Source: Oegoconia quadripuncta
Taxonomy: Eukaryota > Arthropoda > Insecta > Lepidoptera > Autostichidae
Direction of reading: 5' to 3'
DNA length: 64,000 nucleotides
Assembly (NCBI GenBank): GCA_949316235.1
Contig: OX438749.1
Coordinates: 6,156,914-6,220,913 of the forward strand
Below are positions 55,565 to 64,000 of the stretch, in pieces. The notes under the pieces are model-generated. The model was not told the DNA's origin. It worked only from the letters and a program-made list of their open reading frames with translations, and ran no database searches. Both the position numbers and the translations under genes were made by a program. Numbering within the stretch: position 1 is the stretch's first letter; the number at the start of each line of letters is the position of its first letter.

Positions 55565-56156
55565 ACGTCATAAACCATTGCAATTCAGATCTGCTGGAAT
55601 AAAACCCAGTTTAAAGTTCATATGGCTACCCTACACATGAGCGGTATAATACAGGCGGGCCGATTGTTTTGCGTCAAACCTTATCATTCTAATCAAGAGG
55701 CTATCGATGCGTAATTTTACCAGTGAAGCGTATACAAAGGTTAGATACGTAGATAAAATTGTAAACAATTGCTAAGTACTTAGATATCAGCAATGTGAAG
55801 GACGATGCAACCTTCCCCAGAACCATTGAAAAAAAACGACTATCGTTTATACCGCTCGCGTCTGATTTGTGAGATTTCCAGTGTCCATTGACTTCAAGCT
55901 ATGCCAGTCGATTTGAATGCGGAACCTTTATAAGATCAGTGAGTTGTCTGTTTGTCTGTCCATGTGTCTTTTTTCTTAGATACGGCTGGTGATATCAAGT
56001 TGAAGTTAATATCGATTTTCGGCCTAATACTAATATAAAAAATCCAATATGCAAAACAACTGTTTGAAACGCTTTGTCTTTGAAACTTTTAACCGAGTCT
56101 TTGAAACGCTTAACCGATTTCCATGAAACATGGCCAAGAAACTTTCCCCGCGTTTC

Positions 56157-56330
56157 ATCTAACTAATATTATAAATGATTTGGTTGAAATTTAGTATATA
56201 GGTAGAATATACCCCGGATTAAGACATAGGATATTTTTCATCCCGATAAAGTGAGTAGTTCCCGCTGATAAGCAAATTTCCACGATAAAGTTATTCCCAC
56301 GCAGGCGTAGCCGCGGGCGGAAAGCTAGTT
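56157..56330 (-). mobile_element. G repeat
   Basis: AACTAATATTATAAATGA, ACCCCGGATTAAGACATAGG, CGTAGCCGCGGGCGGAAAGC. Confidence 0.65.
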
Positions 56331-56334
56331 TTCA

Positions 56335-57075
56335 ATATAAAAAACCGTACTCAAATCGGACCATGCACTACTGAGAAACATCCAGACAAAGACTGTACAT
56401 ACATACACACATAACGCCGTCAAACACATAACAGCTGCCATTTTCCGTCGGGGGTTAATAAGAAAAATTTAAGGAGTGTCTTAAAAAGAATCGAAAATCA
56501 AAAACTTTGGCAACAGACAGACACATAGATATACTAGGCTCCAAACGTATAACACTCCTCTTTTTGCGTCGGAAGTTAAAATTATCTCGGTATGACTAAT
56601 TATGGAGCCAACTATATACTTGAAATTTCTTATCAGTTATTTTACCGCAAACTTACTGCATTATAACAACACCCATTGTTATAGTTGCTATTATGCTATA
56701 CTACATTAAGGTAGATTAGTCTATTGTCTACATGTCATAAAAGCGGCGAAGAGACTTTCCTCTCAACGGACTAGCCATTAACGGGCATGAAAGGGCCACC
56801 GTCTGGAATTTTTTCATCTATATTCTTGCAACTAGAAAATGTATACAGCGAAGTTTCCATCAGTATTTTAAATTATTGTAGGTGAAATCGGCCTTTTTTA
56901 AGTTTAAAGTTTTGTTTAGATAAGTGTAGTATTCAATGTAAATAATATTTTATGGAGAGTGAAATAGGCCATTTTTTTATTTTAAATAATATTCAGTTTA
57001 GTTTAGTATTCAATATAAATATTTTTTTTTAATTAGTTTAGTTTTACTGTCTATGAATATTTCCTCCCTTATATT
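56335..57075. other. No recognised gene
   Basis: 56340-56460 belongs to a dispersed repeat (AATCGGACCATGCACTACTG, ending CCGTCGGGGGTTAA) also seen near 1465 and 21945. The rest is AT-rich and unassigned. Confidence 0.4.
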
Positions 57076-57080
57076 ACCTA

Positions 57081-57230
57081 CTAGCTTTACATGGAAAAAG
57101 TTGTGTTTGGTATTCACTTTATTGAGATAAAAGATATCCTATGTTTTCATCTTGGGTATGTTCTACTTATATGCCAACTTTCATCCAAATCCGATAGTCC
57201 GTTTCGCCAACTTTCGCATTTATAATAGAA
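57081..57230 (+). mobile_element. G repeat, decayed
   Basis: ATTCACTTTATTGAGATAAA, CTTTCATCCAAATCCGATAG, TTCGCATTTATAATAGAAG. Confidence 0.5.
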
Positions 57231-57234
57231 GATT

Positions 57235-58390
57235 GGTGTACACATCCGAAATATATAAAAAAATTGATTCACCTATACTTACACTTCACTTAAATACGTT
57301 TTAATGACGGAATATAGGTAATTTTCCATTAGTCACACATTAATAACAAGCACTGTTCTGATTTAACTCGATAAGGAAAAAAGGGAAACTTCCAATCTTG
57401 TCGTCTTTCCATTCCGGCAATTTGCTCTTAACGCAAATTGATTCAATTCCGAAGACAGCCCGTGAGTAAACTCTTAAATGTCATTTGTTTAAACTAAAAT
57501 AGGCTTTATCAGTATTGCCTTAGAAACTATAGTATAAGAGAATTCTACTAAGAAAAAATTGTCGTACGGACGTTAGTTCTTTAGTACTATAAGAAGTCTT
57601 GTACGTTAATGTGGTGTGGTTAGTTAACAAATGGTATGGCCGTATTTTAGAATGTTGCTCAAGCGTAGAGCTCAAGTTATAGAGCGTAGTTTGAGCAACA
57701 AACGAATAAACATCCAAAATTTCGCATTATAAGAAATTAGAAGATTACCTTGATTAGATTTCTTTAGCATCACCAAATTCTGTACTAAAATACGCTTTAT
57801 TTATTGCGATAACTTAGGATTGGACAGATTATATTTTTAAGGTAATATTGTAGTTCCTCACGTTAAGATAATATTCCATAAGTACACTACAAGTTTATGC
57901 AAATCTTTAGTTCACATAAATCTTATGAAGCCAAAGGTGATGGTGTTATTGTACGTGATTTAGATACCAAGTAATGCCTGAACAGCTTTCAAGCGTATAC
58001 TAACACTTGCCTGGTTACTACTTACACATTACACCTGCTATAAAATATGGGTAATAAATGTAGAGGCACGTCGTCGGTATCCTTTCTAAATCTTCCCTGC
58101 CGCGTGGGTGTTTAGTTTTATGGTTAGGGCAGGTATTTTACAGAAATAAAGATGGTGACCTATAATCAACTTGAATTTGATTGAAATAATCAAGAAAGTA
58201 ATTTAAATTAACAAGCGATTGCCACGATTCAAACTGATTTAAATAGACATCGGCCATCCGTCGCGTTTTACTCGTGCCGTTTCCACGTTTTTCAACTTCT
58301 CACACTGACGTTCCACTAGAGTGGGGATGCCACTCTCGTCCTAATGTCTACGTATAGATGGCGCTGGTGACACGGGTCGTCAAATGACAG
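57235..58390. other. No recognised gene
   Basis: Stop-rich in all frames. AACGAATAAACATCCAAAAT near 57700 is a scrap of the G repeat. Nothing else was identified. Confidence 0.4.
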
Positions 58391-58394
58391 TTTG

Positions 58395-58575
58395 GAGTTT
58401 ATAGCTCAATCACGGCGAAATGAACGGATTTGTATGAAATTTGGTATTTAGTTAGAGCATACTCTGTATTAAAAAATATGCTATGCCAATAAAGTGATTA
58501 GTTTCCGCGGGATAAACTAATTTCCGCGATATAGTTTTTCCACGTAGGCGAAACCGCGAGCCGAAAGCTAGTGAA
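58395..58575 (-). mobile_element. G repeat
   Basis: AGCTCAATCACGGCGAAATG, GGGATAAACTAATTTCCGCG, GGCGAAACCGCGAGCCGAAA. Confidence 0.65.
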
Positions 58576-58584
58576 TAGATAAAA

Positions 58585-58800
58585 TAAGGTGGTTTCGGCA
58601 TATAAGAATAGAACCAACCCATATCTTCCGTGGTGTCGTTAAATGCGAAAGGGACTTTCCATCAAAAAAACATCTATAGGTATACTGCGACGAGCGCTCT
58701 CCCCGTCAAGTATGCATGTACAGACATATTTATATTTCGCAAGGTGAACCGTGGATGTGGTTTCAGACATTAATCTTGTAATATTTGATAACTTAAACAC
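58585..58800 (+). repeat. Dispersed repeat D
   Basis: ATAAGAATAGAACCAACCCA, GGGACTTTCCATCAAAAAAA, CCGTGGATGTGGTTTCAGAC. Confidence 0.6.
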
Positions 58801-58823
58801 TTTTTTTTTTATTAAATAAATAA

Positions 58824-59251
58824 ATATTGGGTCTTTACCTATGAAATTGGAGTTTTTTTTCTTCGTTAGTCATTTATGTACCAATTCCTGCGATTCACAA
58901 AGCTATATCTAAATTTGTTTTTTATTTGGAAAATGGAATATTATTTCAAGGTTTCACATGAAATATTTTTTAATTTCTGGGCTAAATCACATAATAAAAA
59001 AAAATTGAACAGACTCTTTTCATGTGCTTCCATAATCATTTCTTAGATTCGCTGAAACTTTTATAAAGCGGTTACTTTTAAAAATTAACGCTTCCTATAC
59101 TTAACTTAATGTCATCCGATAATACACACAATGTTTCCCGAAATTTGGATTTGCCGTTCCCAAAAAAAAATCTAAAATGTTTGTATGGAGAAAACAGTCT
59201 TAATGAAATTCTTCATACAAAACGCCAATTTCATATGTAAGGACCTAATAT
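58824..59251. mobile_element. Mariner-type MITE
   Basis: TATTGGGTCTTTACCTATGA at the left, CCAATTTCATATGTAAGGAC then CTAATA at the right, TA at both ends. Colinear with 22595-22965 but longer by a segment containing AATTTGTTTTTTATTTGG. Confidence 0.75.
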
Positions 59252-59253
59252 AA

Positions 59254-59420
59254 ATGAATATCCTTAGGCATAAACACAGCGCCATCCATTCCACATTAAG
59301 CAACTATAGGCTTGTGTTGTGGTTACCAGATGGTTGATATTACTACATTAATACATTTTTTTTGTAAATAAATACTTATTATAAATGATAACATTCATAA
59401 CTCATGTACACGCTTTATTT
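59254..59420 (-). mobile_element. SINE-B fragment
   Basis: CACAGCGCCATCCATTCCAC, GGCTTGTGTTGTGGTTACCA. The tRNA-like head is missing; repeat D sequence follows. Confidence 0.55.
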
Positions 59421-59849
59421 TGTGATATCCCTGACCACCCCATTTTGGATAAAGGTCGTGACTTTACGTATGTATGTAAGTATATTAGAATTAAATATAT
59501 TTCTACATTCAAGGATTCAGCGCAATAAATATGTCAAACATTTATCCTGAGCATTATTGCTTTCTAATCTTAAAAGGATGTCAACTTTGACTAACCATTT
59601 CGTTCTGGCATCCAATAGATCTTTGGATAGAGTAATAAATAACGACTATTCTCGTGTGTGTGTGTACTCTCGTTGTTGGCTGTATGTAACAGTATATTTT
59701 TGAATATGGAACACAGTACGTCGCGAGCACACGTCGTTCGTTTCATTCCTGCCCCGCCTATTTCATGTAGTAGCTATGATTGCGAGAAATAGCATTCAAA
59801 AATGGAACAACACTCAGTCTTTTTTGATTATTTCTTAAAATGTGTTAAT

Positions 59850-59965
59850 CCAAATGTATGTTCTACTTATATACCAAATTTCATCCAAATCCGTTCATCC
59901 GTTTCGCCCTGATTGAGCAATAAACAAACGAACATCCAAACTTTCGCATTTATAACATTAGTTAG
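59850..59965 (+). mobile_element. G repeat, 3' part
   Basis: CCAAATTTCATCCAAATCCG, TTCATCCGTTTCGCC, CATCCAAACTTTCGCATTTA. Confidence 0.6.
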
Positions 59966-60109
59966 ATTGTTTACTGATATTATATACTGTGTCTATAACA
60001 TGGTATGTTTGTATGTAAATGTATAATTTATGGTGTTTTATTATTAAAGACATCATTTTATTATTGAGAGAAAGAGATGTAGGTACACCCATGTATGCTC
60101 TCATCACAT

Positions 60110-60345
60110 CTTCTGCGTGCGTCATTTCTAGACTCCACTGAAAACCAGCGTTGTAGTGAACGGCTACAACCCATGCTGAGTTAGAGACCTTACTGGCTTC
60201 ACCTTGCGACACCGACAATTAGATGGCAAACAGAATGTTTACTTTTTGTATGTGTCTCGACTGTGTAATATACTTGTACCTGATTGTTTGTGTCGTGAGA
60301 TGGTAAACCCATCTAAATATAAAACTTTCTTTCTTTCTAAATAAA
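60110..60345 (+). mobile_element. LINE tail-like repeat
   Basis: CTCCACTGAAAACCAGCGTT, CATGCTGAGTTAGAGACC, (TTTC)n end. The inverse of the first part is at 55196-55310. Confidence 0.45.
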
Positions 60346-60632
60346 TACATGTAGGTAACTTAAAAAAACTAAGGAAACGCTTTTCAACAATTTTTTACCG
60401 CGAACAAAAAACGACGGGTGTTATGTGTTTGACGGTAGTGAGAGTGTGTGTGTGTCCAGTCACTCCGACTCCAGTGGTCCGATTTGAGTTCGTTTTTTTT
60501 TATTTGAAAGACTAAACGAGGGCTTGTAAAACTTGTAAACATGAGGTGTGTCAGAATCGTAGCAGGTGGAAGCCTGTGGTCTCTGCCTACCGCTACGGGA
60601 AACAGGCGTGACATTATGTATGTATGTATGTA

Positions 60633-60667
60633 AAACATGGCTAAGAACATGTTTCTTAGCCATGTTT
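60633..60667. repeat. Perfect palindrome, 15-bp arms
   Basis: AAACATGGCTAAGAA and its inverse surround CATGT. Confidence 0.85.
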
Positions 60668-60759
60668 GATGATATTTTCGAAGATTTCTTTTAACACAGT
60701 TTGGTGTATTTCGATGATATATAGTCTTTCAAGGGCTTTCTATTTTTTTTATAGGTATA

Positions 60760-60976
60760 TTTTTTTACGCTGATTAACACTTGACCTCAAACACCCCTGA
60801 TGTTAAGTGAATATGAAGCCGAAGGTGAAAGCGGGTCAGTACCCGGAAATCCCATTTTATTTGGGGGACTGGCTATCTAACCGGAACACAACAATGCTAA
60901 ATAAGATGGCGGTAGCTAGCCAGGCGAGCATTAAAAGTGCCCTAACACCAACCAAATCAAGTACTAAGCATATACA
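60760..60976 (-). mobile_element. SINE-A with internal deletions
   Basis: Poly-T, ACACCCCTGATGTTAAGTGA, GGGGGACTGGCTATCT, AGCTAGCCAGGCGAGCATTA. Two gaps in the middle; head missing. Confidence 0.65.
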
Positions 60977-60982
60977 ATGCTA

Positions 60983-61150
60983 TTTTTTAATGAGCAGTTG
61001 GACTACCACACCTGGTGGAAAGTGACGATGTTGCCAAGATTGACCCTAGTGTTGAAGGTCCCAGATTGTAAGATTAGGAGTACACCGACATGCTAGCAGG
61101 ATGTTCCATGCCTTGCCCATTATAAACGAAGAAGCGATACGTTCATTGCG
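60983..61150 (-). mobile_element. LINE 3' fragment (L2-like)
   Basis: TGGACTACCACACCTGGTGG, GGAAAGTGACGATGTTGCCA, ACATGCTAGCAGGATGTTCC. Confidence 0.4.
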
Positions 61151-61399
61151 AGCGTACTGACCCGGACCCAAATATTTGGGGTACTGGCTATCTTATCTCT
61201 GACAACCGGAGCACAACAATGCTATTAACAATGCAGTTTGGTGGTAGATTTAGATAAGATGGTAGTAGATTGCCAGGCGGACATTTAAAATGCCCTACCA
61301 CCAACCAAACCGAGTACTAAACATATCCCCGCTGGGGAACGAACCCGCGACCTCCGTTTCGTAAACCCTATGTTGTTTACATTGAGCCACGGAAGCGGT
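61151..61399 (-). mobile_element. SINE-A, 3' end truncated
   Basis: AGCGTACTGACCCGG, CTACCACCAACCAAACCGAG, antisense B box GGGAACGAACCCGCGACC, GAGCCACGGAAGCGGTT. Confidence 0.75.
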
Positions 61400-61503
61400 T
61401 AAATATATTTAAATAAAAATTTCAATTAAACCCGCGCATTATACGTGCTTAGCCATGTTTAAAGGAAGTCAAAGATATTTAGCATTTAACACTATCATTT
61501 GGT

Positions 61504-61789
61504 TAACCGCCTCCGTGGCTTAATGTAATCAACATTGGGTTTACGATTAGGAGGTCGCGGGTTCGATCCCCAGCGGGGTACATGTTTAAGTCTACTTGGT
61601 TTGGTTGGTGGTAGGGCATTGTGTTCCGGTTGCCAGAGATAAGATAGCCAGTCCCCCAAATGTGCTGGGTTTTCCGGATCAGTACGCTTCCACCTTCGAC
61701 CTTCTCTCTTTTTTTCTTTCACCTTCACTCAACATCAGCTGTGATTGAGGTCACGTACGAACCCGTCGTGCATAAAACAAAAAAAAAAT
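61504..61789 (+). mobile_element. SINE-A with internal deletion
   Basis: AACCGCCTCCGTGGCTTAAT, GGTTCGATCCCCAGC, GGTAGGGCATTGTGTTCCGG (about 80 bp missing), and poly-A. It lies head-to-head with the copy at 61151. Confidence 0.75.
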
Positions 61790-62013
61790 ACTTGGACGAT
61801 ATAATCACTAATTTGTTCCATCAATTTTGTCATTATAATGTATTTATATTATAATCAGTGATAACTCATTATAATGTAAATACCGCCAATTAGCAAACCA
61901 GCTGATTCAGTATGATTGCGTTGCCTATCTCCGGAGTGCATCACCAAATCTTCACGTCGTTCTTATGGCACCAACCTGGCGGTATACAATTTCAAACAAT
62001 AAAGGAATTTGTT
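61790..62013. other. No recognised feature
   Basis: AT-rich, with ATTATAATGTA repeated twice (61830-61880). No gene is supported. Confidence 0.4.
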
Positions 62014-62085
62014 TTTATGGCTGACTAGATACGCCTTTGACCACAATCTCATCTGTTGGAAAATGACGATGTGGTCGAAGAACAT
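62014..62085 (-). mobile_element. LINE 3' fragment (L2)
   Basis: ATGGCTGACTAGATACGCC, TTTGACCACAATCTCATCTG, GATGTGGTCGAAGAACATG. Confidence 0.55.
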
Positions 62086-62569
62086 GTTCACGCCAATTAT
62101 GAAATTGGTTCCGAACTTATACCGTTAAATAAAAATATGTTTAATCTCGCAAGCTTAGGCTATGTATTGCACAACTATAATCTTTATGTTTGTCACGCAA
62201 ACAATATTACTGGCCTCCTACACCAATTGCCTCGACTAAAGAGAAAAATTGCGTGCACTTCAATAAAATCGCCCACTTGAAGAACTTTTCCCATGGCCAT
62301 TGTACAACGAGCTCACTTATTCCCAAATTAACTTCTAAACTTGGGTCAAACGTACCTGGTTATATGAAACGCTGAAAAAATGGATGCCCAAAGCACCGTT
62401 CAAGTTTTAATAAACGAGTCATTTATCAAATGGTGTAAAAGTAAAAGAAGGAAATTGTTCAACCATAATCATGCAAACAGATGTTTATTCCTTAAATGCA
62501 GAAGTTTGTAATCATGTTTAATTCAGAAGTCTCTTCCTGGATATTTTTTTATTTTGAGCCAAATATACC

Positions 62570-62700
62570 AATTTCCTTCACCGTTTAAGAGCAGTCGAAT
62601 AAATGCACATATGTAATTAAATTAAATTTAAAAACTCGTTGGTACATCGCCTGCCTGGGAATCGAATCCGGACCTCCCAAAATGGGTGACCGCGTCGCTT
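62570..62700 (-). mobile_element. SINE-C head part
   Basis: CACCGTTTAAGAGCAGTCGA, GCCTGCCTGGGAATCGAATC, CGGACCTCCC. Confidence 0.6.
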
Positions 62701-62788
62701 CACTATTCATACTCTGACTATTTAGACTCCCTACTCATACTCTGGTGCATAGTATAGCACCATGTTCAAATATACATGTATGTAGGTA

Positions 62789-63060
62789 TATAGTCTATGG
62801 TTTGGCAAAAGCAGCTATTGAGGGTTAGGTCACTGAGTTACGCAAAGGGATAATTCTTCAATATAAGAGTGGATATATTTCTATGAAAACCTAAGTAGGT
62901 ATATAATGCCCCAAGTTGGAGACCAATATAGTCTATGGTTGTGGCAAAATCGGCTATTGAGGGTTAGTTAACCCTCAAGTCAACTCCTTAGTAAGTTTAC
63001 TACATTACGGAAAGGGATAACTCCTCAATATAAGAGTGGATATTATTTAATGAAAACCTA
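62789..63060. repeat. Direct tandem duplication, about 105-135 bp units
   Basis: Unit 1 (62789-62892) and unit 2 (62927-63060) share TATAGTCTATGGTT, CTATTGAGGGTTAG, GGATAA and CTCAATATAAGAGTGGATAT. Unit 2 has an extra GTTAACCCTCAAGTCAACTC segment. Confidence 0.8.
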
Positions 63061-63407
63061 TTTTTGTCATTATCATCATCATTAATATTTCACTTAGAGT
63101 CAACTGTATCACATAATAAATGAATTAAGAGTAGTCCGCAATCAGACTTCATCAGCAGTGTGAATCTTCATCGTCATCATATCAGTTTCAGGACAGCCAA
63201 TGCTGAACATAGGATACCTCTATAGATTTCCAGAGCGACCTGTCGGCAGCATAAGGTCATCCATTCACCTTGTGAGTAGATATCCACTCGAGAACTGCAA
63301 CCCCATTGGCCATCAGTTTCTCGAGCTATGTGCCCACCTATTGCCACTTCAACTTACTAATATGCGGGGCTATGTGTTCGCCTACGGATTTCTTCATTCA
63401 GTCCATA

Positions 63408-63625
63408 ACCTCGTTCTATTAAATTCCTTGTGTCATTCTGATATCCTATTCGTCTTTAGTAGTAAATCGCAATTGCATGAGTCACCCAATACCACGAGAC
63501 AGCTGGCTCCTGAAAATTACCTCGTTCTATTAAATTCTTAGTGTCATTCTGATATCCTATTCACCTCTTATAGTAAGTAATATCGCAATTGCCCGAGTCA
63601 CCCAATACCAAGAGAGTGCTGGCGA
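63408..63625. repeat. Direct tandem duplication, about 110 bp units
   Basis: ACCTCGTTCTATTAAATTC begins units at 63408 and 63519. Both carry GTGTCATTCTGATATCCTAT, TCGCAATTGC and GAGTCACCCAATACCA. The second half relates to the end of the long repeats at 47518 and 48796 (GCAATTGCCCGAG, GACGTCCCGGTCGC). Confidence 0.8.
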
Positions 63626-63639
63626 CGTCCCGGTCGCAA

Positions 63640-64000
63640 GGAACGCTTGCGTGTCCCCGTCATTTATTTAGTTTGAACAAAGGCACTGTTTTAACAATGG
63701 CCGATCTCAGGTTGCGTTGCGACGTAATAAAAACCTAGGTGTAGATGTTAGTGAAGTGACTTAACATACATCAACAGCCTAGATAAGTCCACTGGTGAAC
63801 GTGAAGCCTCCGATGGCGCGATTGGTATCGCTTCCCGTGGATGGATTTGCCCTAACCGCTACGCTGAGCTGGGTTGGTGATTGCAGATTTTTTGGGAGCC
63901 CAACACCAATGACGCTGCTGCTAAAGTAGGGTAGGGATCGTAAAATCAAAATATCTGGACCAATTTTTAAAAATATCAGGATTTTTGAGGTACTACCTGG
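63640..64000. other. No recognised gene
   Basis: GACTGCCTTCAC-type LINE remains are possible (GATGGCGCGATTGGTATCGC near 63812), but no frame or tail is clear. Confidence 0.3.

Noticed and set aside
63200..63541. 113-codon plus-strand open frame
   Set aside because: It runs through a tandem duplication and LINE-end sequence; the repeated LLNS and HSD blocks are the duplication itself.

Overview
The window reads as nuclear DNA of a moth or butterfly. It is AT-rich, has GT-AG introns and single-copy AATAAA signals, and most of it is a mosaic of short, old repeats of the kinds that fill lepidopteran genomes. These include SINEs with tRNA-type A and B boxes, 3' scraps of non-LTR retrotransposons, mariner-derived MITEs and a 5S-rRNA-derived element. 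I see no bacterial-style operons, rRNA operon, CRISPR array or intact transposon gene. The order is inferred from repeat style; the species cannot be told.

The gene content lies between about 20.8 and 31.8 kb. Two exons with good splice sites on the minus strand (31571-31772 and 20798-20949) have matching phases and read as consecutive exons of one larger gene. That gene encodes an acidic stretch, a basic helix, an Ala/Gly-rich stretch and a conserved-looking tail. I could not name it, and its other exons were not found here. Inside the 10.6 kb intron between these exons sit two small genes in divergent orientation. One is a five-exon minus-strand gene (24221-26676) for a 278-residue secreted protein with an N-glycosylation-rich Thr/Asn tail. 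The other is a plus-strand gene (28963-30033) for a 280-residue secreted, Lys-rich protein with four central cysteines. Reading frame, phase, signal peptide, TATA-like box and AATAAA are all consistent for both. This nested, head-to-head pair of unrecognised secreted-protein genes is the most interesting part of the window. The intron between exons 3 and 4 of the first gene also holds a decayed tandem copy of exon 4.

Outside this block, 0-20 kb and 32-64 kb are almost entirely repeats. I use descriptive family labels. SINE-A is about 330 bp, with a head containing GTGGCTCAATG and a B box GGTTCGATCCC. SINE-B has the head GGTGTAGTGGTT and a B box GGTTCGAATCCCG. SINE-C has the head GGTGGCTCAGCGGTTA. 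L1 to L6 and K are LINE 3' fragments, G is the 'CCGCCCGCGGCTTCGCC' repeat, and D and H are other dispersed repeats. Among these stand out a 329 bp fold-back MITE (54848-55176), three mariner-type MITEs, a pair of 130 bp MITEs, several near-perfect hairpins, two clusters of TATCGATA-like motifs, and two GC-rich islands (42.06-42.14 and 51.2-51.34 kb). The second island may be a promoter with a first exon.

Repeat boundaries are estimated by eye to within roughly 5-20 bp. Family names are working labels, not database matches.
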